This document shows, one piece after another, positions 1-7,961 of a stretch of DNA of 44,755 bases. Source of the DNA: an uncultured Phycisphaerales bacterium. Its GTDB lineage: Bacteria > Planctomycetota > Phycisphaerae > Phycisphaerales > UBA1924. The stretch is from contig CALMPG010000199.1 of assembly GCA_937871915.1 (NCBI GenBank), positions 1 to 44,755 on the forward strand, written 5' to 3'. The position numbers and the translations under genes were made by a program. Under the pieces are notes generated by a model, which was not told the DNA's origin, made no database searches, and was given only the letters and a program-made list of their open reading frames with translations. Each line of letters starts with the position of its first letter. The first letter of the stretch is position 1.

Positions 1-2
1 GC

Positions 3-143
3 CGCGTGCTGAAGCTCATCGAGTACCACCAGAACAACATCGCCGCCGCCAAGGCCAGCCACGCCAAGCGAAGAAAAAGACGATTCCGAAAACTCGGAAT
101 CGCCCTCGATCAGTGCACACGCTGTGAAAAACTGGCGTTGTAA
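3..143 (+). CDS. C-terminal end of an unrecognised protein (5'-truncated by window)
   Basis: Open frame entering from the left edge and ending at TAA 141-143; 46 residues are visible. The first 22 codons (to position 68) all end in G or C, as real genes here do. From the CGA codon at 69-71 onward third positions become mixed and the peptide turns Arg/Lys-rich. That second part overlaps a strong minus-strand terminator hairpin (72-102). The original stop may have been a TGA at 69-71 that changed to CGA, extending the protein by about 24 residues. I do not recognise the family; the frame is supported by codon bias only. It converges on the thioredoxin reductase gene. Confidence 0.45.
   Translation, partial: RVLKLIEYHQNNIAAAKASHAKRRKRRFRKLGIALDQCTRCEKLAL
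72..102 (-). terminator. Intrinsic terminator downstream of trxB
   Basis: Perfect 9-bp inverted repeat CGATTCCGA / TCGGAATCG (81-89 and 94-102) with a 4-base loop. Read on the minus strand it is followed directly by a T-rich run (complement of 71-80). It lies about 60 bases past the trxB stop and inside the extended end of the convergent plus-strand frame. Confidence 0.85.
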
Positions 144-161
144 AGTTGACGAGGCGCCCGG

Positions 162-1151
162 TCAGTGGACGCCCGCGGCGGCGAGCCAGCGTTCGGCGTC
201 GAGGGCGGCCTGGCAGCCCATGCCCGCGGCGGTGACGGCCTGGCGGTAGACGCTGTCGGAGACGTCGCCCGCGCCGAAGACGCCGGAGAGGTTCGTTGCG
301 CTCGAGCGGGTGCGGAGGAGCAGGTAGCCCTTGTCGTCGAACTCGAGGCCGGTGTTCCGGAGGAACTTGGTCGCGGGGGTGTGCCCGATGGCGATGAAAA
401 GACCGCCGACGTCGAGGCGGGAGCGCTCCTTGGTCTGGGTGTCCTCGAGCGTGACGGCCTCGATGTGGTCCTTGCCGAGGACGTCCACGACGACCTTGTT
501 CCAGAGCACCTTGGCGTTGGGTCGGGCGAGGTAGCGCTCCTGCATGATCTTGCTGGCGCGGAACGAGTCGCGCCGGTGGATGACATACACCACCGAGCCG
601 AACTTGGTGAGGTAGGTGGCTTCTTCCATCGCGGTGTCGCCGCCGCCGACCACGGCGAGGGGCTTGCCGCGGAAGGCGGGGAGGGCCCCGTCGCAGACGG
701 CGCAGGCGGAGACGCCGCCGCCGGAGCGGGCCAGACGCATCTCGTTCTCGAGGCCGATCCAGTTGGCGACGGCGCCGGTGGCGATGACGACGGCGTGGGC
801 GAGCACTTTGTGGCCCTCGGAGGTGTGGAGCGTGTGGGGGGTCTTGGCGGGGTCCCTGGAGAACTCGCAGCGGACGATGTCCTCCATGACGACGGTGGTG
901 CCGAAGCGTTCGCCCTGCTCCTGGAAGGCGGCCATCATCTCCGGGCCGGTGATGCCCTTGGGGAAGCCGGGGTAGTTCTCGACCTCGGTGGTGAGCATGA
1001 GCTGGCCTCCGGGAAGGATGGGGCCGGGGTCCTGCTTGGGCACGCCGATGTAGACGGTCGGGGCGAGGTTGGCGCGTGCGGCGTAGATGGCCGCGGTCCA
1101 TCCGGCGGGGCCGGATCCGATGATGACAAGTTTGTGCGAGGATGAGGACAT
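162..1151 (-). CDS. trxB: Thioredoxin reductase (NADPH, FAD-dependent)
   Basis: 329 residues, the usual length of low-molecular-weight bacterial thioredoxin reductase. It transfers electrons from NADPH through FAD and a redox disulfide to thioredoxin in the cytoplasm. The N-terminal FAD-binding GSGPAG is at 12-17, the ATG motif of the family near 125, the redox-active CAVC at 150-153 followed by DG, a second dinucleotide motif GGGDTAMEEA near 168-177, and the C-terminal FAD motif GAGDVSD close to the end. The gene starts 6 bases after the stop of the upstream exported protein gene, so the two probably share a transcript. A clear terminator lies at 72-102. Assignment is secure; whether thioredoxin is its only partner cannot be judged here. 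Confidence 0.96.
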   Translation of the reverse strand: MSSSSHKLVIIGSGPAGWTAAIYAARANLAPTVYIGVPKQDPGPILPGGQLMLTTEVENYPGFPKGITGPEMMAAFQEQGERFGTTVVMEDIVRCEFSRDPAKTPHTLHTSEGHKVLAHAVVIATGAVANWIGLENEMRLARSGGGVSACAVCDGALPAFRGKPLAVVGGGDTAMEEATYLTKFGSVVYVIHRRDSFRASKIMQERYLARPNAKVLWNKVVVDVLGKDHIEAVTLEDTQTKERSRLDVGGLFIAIGHTPATKFLRNTGLEFDDKGYLLLRTRSSATNLSGVFGAGDVSDSVYRQAVTAAGMGCQAALDAERWLAAAGVH

Positions 1152-1157
1152 AGGTGC

Positions 1158-2759
1158 TTACTTGAGCTCGTCTTTTTCGGCCAGGCGCTGGCGGTAGAGC
1201 GAGATGGTGGGGGGGAAGAGCAGGTAATCGCCGCGCACGCCGGTGCGGGTCTGCGTGGCGTACGAGACCATGTCGCTCAGGCCGTCGGGGCCGACGGAGA
1301 AGATGACGAAGACCCGATCGTCCATGGCGAGGCTGAACTCCGGCGCGGGCGGGGGCGGGTAGAGGTTGATGGTGTAGGGGCGTGGGCGGCCCTCGCTGTC
1401 CTTGGGCGTATCGCGTGAGGGGACGAAGTAGGAGAGGTCCGCGCTGCGCGGCGGTGGGGAATAGGGGTCCTTGTCGATGCCGTCGATGTAGTCGGGGTTG
1501 CAGGCCGCCAGGCCGGAGGGGAAGGCCTTGTAGCGGAGGAAGTATGCGTAGGCGCCCACGCTCATGCGGGTTCCGGCGAGCTCGCACTTGATCTGCTGGC
1601 GGAGGGAGACGATGGCGTCGAAATCGCGAAACGCCTCGTTGAGCACGGCGTACCGCGTGGAGGTCTGCACGTACTTGCGATAGTCGCTGGCGGTGACGAC
1701 GTAGCGGTCGAAGGGGGGGAGGTCCCAGCGGCGGGCCCAGTCGTCGTGCAGGCCCTGGAGCATCCTGAGGGTGTCGCGCTCGCCGGCGTGGCCGGCGCGG
1801 GCCTGCTCCCAGAACGCGGCGGCGGAGAAGAGCCTGAGGGGGCGCTGGGTGGCGCCGGCGCGGGCCATGAAGGCGGCGAAGGTGGCCTCGCTGGGGCGGC
1901 CGTCGGCATCCATGACCTTCTTGACGAGCTGCTCGCGGGCGATGAAGTCGGCCTCGGGCATGCGCATGCGGTCGAGTTGGAGGAAGCCCTTCTTGCCGCG
2001 CTTCCCGTCGGTGAGCCGGTCGTTGACGGTGCGGAGTATCCCGGGATCGAGGATGTGCTTGTCGGCGCCGAGATCGAGGTAGGCCAGATCGCGGATGCGT
2101 TCGAGGGCGGTGCGCATGGACTCCATCGCCCATTTTTTTTCCTGCATCAGCGGGCGATCGGCCATCTGGCGGCAGAAGTAGAGCCAGTCCACGAGCACCT
2201 TCATGGCCGCCTTGGCATCGCCCGCGGCGAAGGCCCGCGAGGCCTCGACGTGGCAGAGGATGCCGGCGTTCTCCATGGCGGGCATGTAGAGGACCTTGGC
2301 GGCGGCCAGGAGGGGGGGGTCGCCCAGGTCGGTGTACATCTCCTTGGAGATCAGTTCGACGCTGACGCCCTCGACGCCGTAGGGCTGGCCGAAGGCGAAG
2401 GCCTTGCGGCGGTCTTCCTCCTTGGTGACCTTGTCGAGGGCCTCGAGGACCTTCTTCTGGTTGGGCTTCTGGGCCCACTCGGCGCACTCGGCCCAGCCCG
2501 GGCCCTGGTTGCCCAGGAGCGCGGCCCGATCCTGTGTCCGGAGGACTGCGGGGGGCCTGTCCATGTCGGCAAGGGCGGGGAGAACCACCAGATCGCTCCG
2601 GAACGCATCCGCCACGGCCGCGTCGTTGGCGAGGTGGTTCGCCCGGTCGGTGTATTCATCGGCCGGCGCGAGCGACGGGAGTGCGATGATTGCGGCCACC
2701 CCGAGGGCGAGGGCGAGGGGATTGAGACGGGCCGGGCGGGTGTGTTGGCGGGGGGTCAT
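1158..2759 (-). CDS. Exported protein of unknown function with pseudopilin-G-like tail
   Basis: 533 residues. I chose ATG 2757-2759 because it opens a classical signal peptide (basic start, then a hydrophobic run LNPLALALGVAAIIALPSLA, probable cleavage after APA) and has GGAG upstream; the frame is open further upstream without signal-like content. The body is helix-rich and matches no domain I recognise. The last 150 residues resemble type II secretion major pseudopilin C-termini as used in many planctomycete proteins: a segment AFPSGLAACNPDYIDGI, then KDPYS, then FVIFSVGPDG. This suggests a periplasmic or surface protein with a borrowed pilin-like fold, but no N-terminal prepilin cleavage site is present. 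Cotranscribed with trxB (6-base gap), which may hint at a redox-related role, though this is inference only. Confidence 0.75.
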   Translation of the reverse strand: MTPRQHTRPARLNPLALALGVAAIIALPSLAPADEYTDRANHLANDAAVADAFRSDLVVLPALADMDRPPAVLRTQDRAALLGNQGPGWAECAEWAQKPNQKKVLEALDKVTKEEDRRKAFAFGQPYGVEGVSVELISKEMYTDLGDPPLLAAAKVLYMPAMENAGILCHVEASRAFAAGDAKAAMKVLVDWLYFCRQMADRPLMQEKKWAMESMRTALERIRDLAYLDLGADKHILDPGILRTVNDRLTDGKRGKKGFLQLDRMRMPEADFIAREQLVKKVMDADGRPSEATFAAFMARAGATQRPLRLFSAAAFWEQARAGHAGERDTLRMLQGLHDDWARRWDLPPFDRYVVTASDYRKYVQTSTRYAVLNEAFRDFDAIVSLRQQIKCELAGTRMSVGAYAYFLRYKAFPSGLAACNPDYIDGIDKDPYSPPPRSADLSYFVPSRDTPKDSEGRPRPYTINLYPPPPAPEFSLAMDDRVFVIFSVGPDGLSDMVSYATQTRTGVRGDYLLFPPTISLYRQRLAEKDELK

Positions 2760-2895
2760 GTCCAGCGGCTCCAAGGCGTTGCGACACACGATCCCGAGGC
2801 GGGGCCTCCGGGGGCCGTTTCGGGGCCCAGATGCTAGCAAGTTCACGCGGGAGGTGGGCCGATCGTCCCGAGCGTGGCCTCTGCAAAGGAACAAT

Positions 2896-2921
2896 GCCCG
2901 GACGCCATGCGGCGTCCGGGC
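2896..2921 (-). terminator. Hairpin terminator downstream of the sigma factor gene
   Basis: Perfect 11-bp stem GCCCGGACGCC / GGCGTCCGGGC with ATGC loop, 38 bases after the sigma factor stop on the minus strand. The following T content is modest (ATTGTTCCTTT), so termination may be weaker than at the other sites. Confidence 0.65.
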
Positions 2922-2958
2922 TGCTGCTCGAGAGAGGGAAAAAGGCTCGGGGGCGGGG

Positions 2959-4014
2959 TCAGATCACCGCCGGGAATGAGTCCGGGGAGAAATCGGGCTC
3001 GGGATCGTCGTCGATATTGGCGGAGAGGTCCTCGGCGCTGATCAGGTGGGCGTCTATCTCGGACTCGTCGCGGGCGGCCGCGCCGGGCCGGGCGGGAGAC
3101 GCCCGCTCGTCGTCGCGATCGATGGCGGGGCGACGGTTTTCGCGGAAGAATCGGCTGGGCTGCTCGTCGGAGACCTGGGCGTTGAGTTTTCGGAGGGCCT
3201 CGTCGGCGATCTGGCGGACGCGTTCGCGGGAGATGCCGATCTCGGTGGCGATCTGCTTGAGGGTGAGGGGTTCCTGGCCGTCGAGGCCGAAGCGGAGGCG
3301 GAGGATGCGGGCCTCTCGCTCGTCGATGGCGTCGAGGAGGCGGCGGATGGTCTTGAGTTCCTCGTCGCGGAAGGTGTAGTCCTCCGGGGCGGCGGTGCGA
3401 TCGTCGGCGAGGAGGTCGCCGATGTTCATCACCTCGCCGTTCTCGTCGAGGGGGGCCTGGGCGGGGGCGCGGAAGGCCTTGACGGCCCGCTTGATGATCC
3501 GGACCTTCTTGAGGGGCAGGTTCATCTCATCGGAGAGTTCCTGCAGGGAGGGCTGGCGGCCGAGGTCGCGTTCGAGTTTCTGGCTGGCCTGCTTCCACTT
3601 GGCGATGAGCTCGACCATGTAGGCCGGGACGTGGATGGGCTGGACGGCGTTGATCAGGGCTCGCTTGATGGCCTGCTTGATCCACCACGATGCGTAGGTG
3701 GAGAAGCGGGCGCCCTGGGCGGGATCGAAGCCCTCGACGGCCCGCAGAAGGCCGACGTTGCCCTCCTCGATGAGGTCCTGGAGGGCGAGGCCGCGGTTGG
3801 AATAGTTCTTGGCGATGGAGACGACGAGGCGGAGGTTGGAACGGACCATGCGCTCGCGCGAGGCGGAGCAGTTGTCGTTGATGATGTTCCAGCCGAGGGT
3901 CTTCTCCTCGTCGGCCGAGAGAAGCGCGGTCTCGTTGATCTGCTTGAGGTAGAGGTGCAGACCAGACTGCAACTCGGCCCGAGCGGGAGACTTGGTCGTT
4001 CGAACGCCTCGCAC
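2959..4014 (-). CDS. RNA polymerase sigma-70 family factor (primary-type, RpoD/SigA-like)
   Basis: 351 residues from GTG 4012-4014, chosen because GAGAGG lies 10 bases upstream and homology begins soon after; the frame is open for 65 more codons upstream without recognisable content. Region 1.2 ([19 protein letters not shown]) is at 19-37. Region 2 with the core-binding and -10 reading segments ([18 protein letters not shown], then [17 protein letters not shown]) is at 80-120. Region 3 spans about 130-215, and region 4 with its helix-turn-helix ([20 protein letters not shown]) is at 250-269. The tail from 285 is Arg-rich, then acidic, and not conserved. Short region 1.1 suggests a group 2 or compact group 1 factor. 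It is monocistronic, divergent from the UVR gene, with two near-identical palindromes upstream (4204-4246) that could be operators. Confidence 0.92.
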   Translation of the reverse strand: MRGVRTTKSPARAELQSGLHLYLKQINETALLSADEEKTLGWNIINDNCSASRERMVRSNLRLVVSIAKNYSNRGLALQDLIEEGNVGLLRAVEGFDPAQGARFSTYASWWIKQAIKRALINAVQPIHVPAYMVELIAKWKQASQKLERDLGRQPSLQELSDEMNLPLKKVRIIKRAVKAFRAPAQAPLDENGEVMNIGDLLADDRTAAPEDYTFRDEELKTIRRLLDAIDEREARILRLRFGLDGQEPLTLKQIATEIGISRERVRQIADEALRKLNAQVSDEQPSRFFRENRRPAIDRDDERASPARPGAAARDESEIDAHLISAEDLSANIDDDPEPDFSPDSFPAVI

Positions 4015-4398
4015 TGTTACAAATCCTCTCAACCGGCGAGAACCGCCAGGGTACGGCACGAGCGAGAATCGCGAAGGCCGCCGGTCTTCCCTTCGCGATC
4101 GGGAACGCTCCGGTTGCATCGACGCCGGAGCATTCCCGCTTGATCTAGGCAAGCCGCGTGCCGCGTCCGTGTGGCGGTATTGGCCGCCTGCGCGGGCATT
4201 GCGGGCCACGCGTGGCCCGGGGGTCTGTTATCGGCCAAGCGTGGCCAGAATCGGGTCGCTGAGGGCCACATTCGGCTCGAAGGAATCCAGAACGTACAGT
4301 ACGCTTGGGACGTATGAGCCCGAGGGCCCCGATCCCGCACGGGGACTCCCTGGGATTTGAGGCGATGCGGGCCCGAGTGTGAGGGGCAGTGCGTGGGA
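4015..4398. other. Divergent intergenic region between sigma factor and UVR-motif genes
   Basis: 384 bases without a gene. It must hold promoters for both flanking genes. The visible structure is a pair of 14-base palindromes at 4204-4217 and 4233-4246, a related half-site at 4264, and a short palindrome CGTACAGTACG near 4291-4301. No RNA gene is recognisable. Confidence 0.6.
4204..4246. promoter_or_regulatory. Tandem palindromes, candidate operator
   Basis: GGCCACGCGTGGCC at 4204-4217 is a perfect palindrome, and GGCCAAGCGTGGCC at 4233-4246 differs at one position. Start-to-start distance is 29 bases, and a further half-site GGCCAC starts at 4264. Repetition of a 14-base dyad in a divergent promoter region fits a dimeric repressor or activator site. 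The binding protein is unknown. Confidence 0.45.
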
Positions 4399-5145
4399 AT
4401 GGACCTCTCCAAGACGCTCGACGATTGGCCCTACGAGCCGGGCAAGATCAACGTCCGGTTGATCGAGGGCGAGGACGGGGAGCCGCGCATCCAGTTGCGG
4501 ATCGACCTGGGGATCATGCAGTTGCGCACCACGGGCCGCCCCGACGGGGTGCGGCCCAATGGGTACGAGAGCCTGCTGGAGTACCACGAGGCGAGGCTGG
4601 ACGAGCACGTTGAGAACAACGGGTCGGCGTCGGGCTTTGTGCTCACCGAAGATGAATGTCGGGAGCTCCGCGAGGAGGCCGTGCAGTACTACCACCGGTA
4701 TGTCTGCGAGATGGTGCTCGACGAGTTCGAGGGGGTGGTGCGGGACACGAGCCGGAATCTGCGGGTGCTGGACATCTGCACCAAGCACGCGGAGACCGAG
4801 CAGGACCGGGCGGTGCTCGAGCAGTTCCGGCCGTACATCGTGATGATGCGGGCCCGGGCGCTGGCGAGCCAGGCCCTCAAGGACGAGGAGCCCAAGGCGG
4901 CGATCCATGCGCTCGACGACGGTCTGGAGATCCTGCGGGGGTATTTCTCGGAGACGGGGCAGCTCGAGACGTTCGACGAGTCGTCGGAGGTGCAGATCCT
5001 CAAGGGCATGCGGGAGGCGCTGACGCCGAAGCTGCCGGTGAGCCAAGGGGGCGAGCTGCGGTCTCGCCTCAAGCAGGCGCTGGAGCAGGAAAACTACGAG
5101 CTTGCGGCGATCCTGCGGGATGAACTCAAGAACATGAAGGACTGA
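4399..5145 (+). CDS. UVR-motif protein of unknown function
   Basis: 248 residues from ATG 4399; GTG at 4393 is equally possible and sits at better distance from the GAGGGG at 4381-4386. The N-terminal 210 residues are acidic with long helices and no domain I know. Residues about 217-248 form a UVR motif (ELRSRLKQALEQENYELAAI followed by LRDELK), the helical hairpin used by UvrB to contact UvrC and also found at the C-terminus of McsA-type regulators and in many planctomycete proteins. No metal-binding CxxC pairs are present, so it is not McsA. A protein-interaction role is likely; which partner is unknown. It converges on mnmE with 44 bases between the stops. Confidence 0.85.
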   Translation: MDLSKTLDDWPYEPGKINVRLIEGEDGEPRIQLRIDLGIMQLRTTGRPDGVRPNGYESLLEYHEARLDEHVENNGSASGFVLTEDECRELREEAVQYYHRYVCEMVLDEFEGVVRDTSRNLRVLDICTKHAETEQDRAVLEQFRPYIVMMRARALASQALKDEEPKAAIHALDDGLEILRGYFSETGQLETFDESSEVQILKGMREALTPKLPVSQGGELRSRLKQALEQENYELAAILRDELKNMKD

Positions 5146-5189
5146 GGGGCCGAGCGAGGGCTCCGGCGGCGTGCGCAGCTCGGCTCCGA

Positions 5190-6608
5190 CTACTTGCCCA
5201 CGCAGAAAGTCGCGAAGACGCGCCCGATGATGTCGTCGGGGGAGATGCGACCCACGAGTTCGCCCAGGTGGTCAACGGCCTCGCGGAGGTCGCGGGCGAT
5301 GAGTTCGGGAGATCGAAGCGAGCGTGCGTGCGAGTCCGCGGCCGCGGTGGCCCGGGCGCGGTCGAGGCTTTGGGCCGCGGCGTCGAGCGTGCGGCGGTGG
5401 CGGGGCAGGAGCCACGAGCCGGGGGCGTTGGAGGCGGAGGCGGCATCGGCGATGGCGCGCCGGAGCACGCCGAGATTCCAACCATCGATGGCGCACACGC
5501 CGATCGAGTCGTCGTGGGTGCCGGGGGCGGGCCCGAGCGCCGCGGGCAGATCGGCCTTCGTGCGCACCCGCAGAACTGGCCGGGCCTGCCGGCCGGGGAG
5601 GGACGCATCGAAGCGACCGGTGGGATCGCACAAGATGACGGCGTCGGCGAGTTCGATCTCGCGGGCGGCCCGCGCCTGGGCGCTGCGATCGGCCTGGCCT
5701 TGGGGAGCCACGCAGACCGACGCGTCGAGTCCGGCAAGGTCCACGAGCGTCACGGCGGGGCCGCAGGGGACGTCGCCGGAGAGGTCCAGGGTCTCGGCGA
5801 GGGCATCGCGGGTGGTTCCCGCGACGGGCGAGGCCAGGGCGCGGGGCCCGCCCAGCAGGGCGTTGAAGAGGGTGCTCTTTCCCGCGTTCGGGCGGCCGGC
5901 GAGCACGATGCGGGGGAGATGGGCGGGGTGCTCGTCGCCGCGGCGAGCGCCGAGGGCGGAAGTGATCTCGTCGAGGAGTACGCCGACCCGGAGGGACAGA
6001 TCGGCGGGGGAGATGGGGACGACGTCCTCCTGATCGGTGAAGTCGATGCCGGCCTCGACGAGGGCGAGAAGGGTGGCGGCGCGGTCGGTCCAGGTGCGGT
6101 AGCGGTCACCCGCGGCGCCCGCAAGCAGAGAGCGGGCCGCGAGCAACTGGTCGTCGGTCCGGGCGCCGATGAGTGCGGCGACACCCTCGGCCTGATCCAG
6201 CGAGAGTTTTCCGTTGAGGTATGCCCGGGCGGAGAACTCGCCGGGGCCGGCGTCGCGGACTCCCGGGTGGGACCCGAGCGTGCGGATGACGCGATCCACG
6301 AGGTGGGGATTGCCGGGGAGGACGAGCTCGGCGGAGTCCTCTCCGGTGTAGGAGGTAGGGGAGGGGAACAGGAGCAGGAGGCAGGGCAGGCGGGCCTGGT
6401 CGGAGCCCGGGTCCCGGACGAGGCGGAGCGAGATTTCGTGGACGCCGCGAGCGAAGGGGGTGTCCGGGGCGAGGGTGGCCAGCAGCGGTTTGACGGCCGG
6501 GCCGGAGACTCGAATCAGGGCGAGCTCGGACCAGCCCGGGCCTGAGGCGAGAGCGAAAATGGAGTCCGGCGCCGGGGGGGACGAAATCGGGGGTTTGTGG
6601 GAGGGCAT
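5190..6608 (-). CDS. mnmE: tRNA uridine-5-carboxymethylaminomethyl modification GTPase MnmE
   Basis: 472 residues, close to the family norm of about 455. With MnmG it modifies the wobble uridine (U34) of certain tRNAs using a folate-derived carbon. The N-terminal folate-binding domain contains YTGEDSAELVLPGNP and FSARAYLNGKLSLDQAEGV near 150. The G domain is inserted in the helical domain: P-loop GRPNAGKST near 238-246, switch GTTRD, and DLAGLD as the G3 motif. The protein ends in FCVGK, carrying the conserved Cys of the C-terminal C(I/V)GK. ATG 6606-6608 is chosen because it starts 4 bases after the stop of the upstream nfuN-like gene. The usual DxxG reads DLAGLD without the common TAG(I/L)R, a small deviation. 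Confidence 0.95.
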   Translation of the reverse strand: MPSHKPPISSPPAPDSIFALASGPGWSELALIRVSGPAVKPLLATLAPDTPFARGVHEISLRLVRDPGSDQARLPCLLLLFPSPTSYTGEDSAELVLPGNPHLVDRVIRTLGSHPGVRDAGPGEFSARAYLNGKLSLDQAEGVAALIGARTDDQLLAARSLLAGAAGDRYRTWTDRAATLLALVEAGIDFTDQEDVVPISPADLSLRVGVLLDEITSALGARRGDEHPAHLPRIVLAGRPNAGKSTLFNALLGGPRALASPVAGTTRDALAETLDLSGDVPCGPAVTLVDLAGLDASVCVAPQGQADRSAQARAAREIELADAVILCDPTGRFDASLPGRQARPVLRVRTKADLPAALGPAPGTHDDSIGVCAIDGWNLGVLRRAIADAASASNAPGSWLLPRHRRTLDAAAQSLDRARATAAADSHARSLRSPELIARDLREAVDHLGELVGRISPDDIIGRVFATFCVGK

Positions 6609-6612
6609 GGCG

Positions 6613-6888
6613 TCATTCCGCGGCGGCGAGCGCTCGCTCAACGCCCGCCTTGACGGCCGGCCAGCGTGCCTCCGGGGACTTGTTGACCGTGAGCCAGGAG
6701 TCGGCGAGGAGCACCGACGCCACGCCGGGGACCGCCAGGAGCGCCAGACCGAGGGGATCGTTGCGTGCCTGGTCGGAGTCTCGAAAGGAGCGGAGGGCGT
6801 CGGCGCCGGGGCGGAGCGGACGGTCGAGGATGCACTTGAGCGCGTTGGGATTCGGGGTCGTCTGGTATTCGGACACGGCGTAGGGCAT
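6613..6888 (-). CDS. Nfu/NifU N-terminal domain protein
   Basis: 91 residues consisting only of the Nfu-N domain, with the hallmark TPNPNALKC at 9-17 near the start and the LLAVPGVASVLLADSWLTVN segment in the second half. In full Nfu proteins this domain precedes a CxxC iron-sulfur scaffold domain; here the scaffold domain is absent, so it cannot by itself carry a cluster in the usual way. Stand-alone Nfu-N proteins are known in several bacterial groups and have no firm function. The ATG at 6886-6888 has no Shine-Dalgarno, but a TATCCT hexamer ends 8 bases before it, suggesting a leaderless mRNA. The gene leads a two-gene operon with mnmE (4-base gap) and diverges from cdaA. Confidence 0.88.
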   Translation of the reverse strand: MPYAVSEYQTTPNPNALKCILDRPLRPGADALRSFRDSDQARNDPLGLALLAVPGVASVLLADSWLTVNKSPEARWPAVKAGVERALAAAE

Positions 6889-6896
6889 GTGCCGCA

Positions 6897-6902
6897 AGGA
6901 TA
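6897..6902 (-). promoter_or_regulatory. -10-like hexamer TATCCT directly upstream of the nfuN-like gene
   Basis: On the minus strand TATCCT is followed by 8 bases and then the ATG at 6888. There is no purine-rich ribosome binding site between. No convincing -35 is seen. The arrangement predicts a transcript starting at or within two bases of the start codon. Confidence 0.45.
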
Positions 6903-7057
6903 GTTGCGCGGCGCGGGGGTGGGAAAGTCCGATGATCGGCGCGCGACGGGCCGAGGGGGTTCGTGTACGATGGTGCGAGCGCCCTGCCGATTCGGCGGGG
7001 GCGGCCCTCGCGACGTTCGGCGGGGTCGATCGGTCCGCGGGAGGAGCCAGCGTCCGC

Positions 7058-7951
7058 ATGATGTGGGAACGGATCACACGCCTGTTCGATCGTCTGGCCG
7101 CCTATCCGTGGTGGCAGGTGGCGATCGAGCTGGTGGTGATCTGGGCGGTGGTGTACGCGGTGCTGCGGTTTGTGCAGGGCACTCGGGCCGCGGGCGCGCT
7201 CAAGGGAACGCTGTTCCTGCTTCTGCTGGGCACGCTGATCATCCGATTCGCGGGGGCCTCGGACTCGTTCCAGCGGATCAAGTTCCTCTACGACCACTTT
7301 CTGACGCTGCTGGCGATCACGCTGATCGTGGTGTTCCAGCCGGAGTTGCGCCGCGGGCTGATCCGGCTGGGCGAGACGCAGCTCCTGCGTCGCTCGGCGG
7401 CGGTGCGGCGGGACGCCATCGGGCCGATCGTGGAGGCGTGCGCGTATCTGAGCCGGGCGAGGTTCGGGGGGATCATCGTGGTCGAGCGGGAGACGCCGCT
7501 CAAGGGGCTGGTGGTGGGGGGGACGCCGATCAACGGGCAGGTGACGGCCCGCCTGCTCCAGAGCCTGTTCTTTCCCGGCTCGGCGCTGCACGATCTGGCG
7601 GTGACGGTCTCGGGCAACCAGATCACGGCGGCGGGCGTGCAGCTCCCGCTCGCCGAGCCGGAGGAGATGCCCGACGCGGGCCTGGGCTCGCGGCACCGCG
7701 CGGCGGTCGGGTTGAGCAAGGAGTGCGATGCGATCGTCGTGGTGGTGAGCGAGGAGACTGGGGGGATCTCCATCGCCGAGCGGGGCAGGCTCGAGCAGGG
7801 GCTCGACGCGAAGCGGCTCGAGGAAGAACTCCAGGCCCGATTTGGCAAGCGAGGCCCGAGGCCGGACCTCGGGGGAGAAGACGCCCCGAACGGCGAGCTT
7901 GACGGTTCCGGGGAGCACGAGGCGGTCCACGCCGCCGAAGACAAGCACTGA
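7058..7951 (+). CDS. cdaA: Diadenylate cyclase CdaA (c-di-AMP synthase), variant DLA motif
   Basis: 297 residues. It condenses two ATP to cyclic di-AMP at the inner face of the membrane. Three N-terminal membrane segments (about 14-34, 41-58, 74-90) precede the DAC domain. Family landmarks are present: PFxP-like LFFPGSALHD, AAGVQLPLAE, GSRHRAAVGLSKECDAI and VVSEETGGIS. The catalytic RHR is intact at 212-214. The usual DGA motif reads Asp179-Leu180-Ala181: the metal-binding Asp is kept but Gly is Leu. The start at 7058 is supported by GAGGAG at 7041-7046; the frame is open upstream without homology. It is followed after 10 bases by the YbbR-type gene, the same order as cdaA-cdaR in Firmicutes. 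Activity is probable but should be tested because of the altered motif. Confidence 0.92.
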   Translation: MMWERITRLFDRLAAYPWWQVAIELVVIWAVVYAVLRFVQGTRAAGALKGTLFLLLLGTLIIRFAGASDSFQRIKFLYDHFLTLLAITLIVVFQPELRRGLIRLGETQLLRRSAAVRRDAIGPIVEACAYLSRARFGGIIVVERETPLKGLVVGGTPINGQVTARLLQSLFFPGSALHDLAVTVSGNQITAAGVQLPLAEPEEMPDAGLGSRHRAAVGLSKECDAIVVVVSEETGGISIAERGRLEQGLDAKRLEEELQARFGKRGPRPDLGGEDAPNGELDGSGEHEAVHAAEDKH

Positions 7952-7961
7952 GCCACCACCC

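Noticed and set aside
16..2487. Long minus-strand frame across trxB and its upstream gene
   Set aside because: Out of frame with two well-supported genes and composed of Arg/Pro/His runs.
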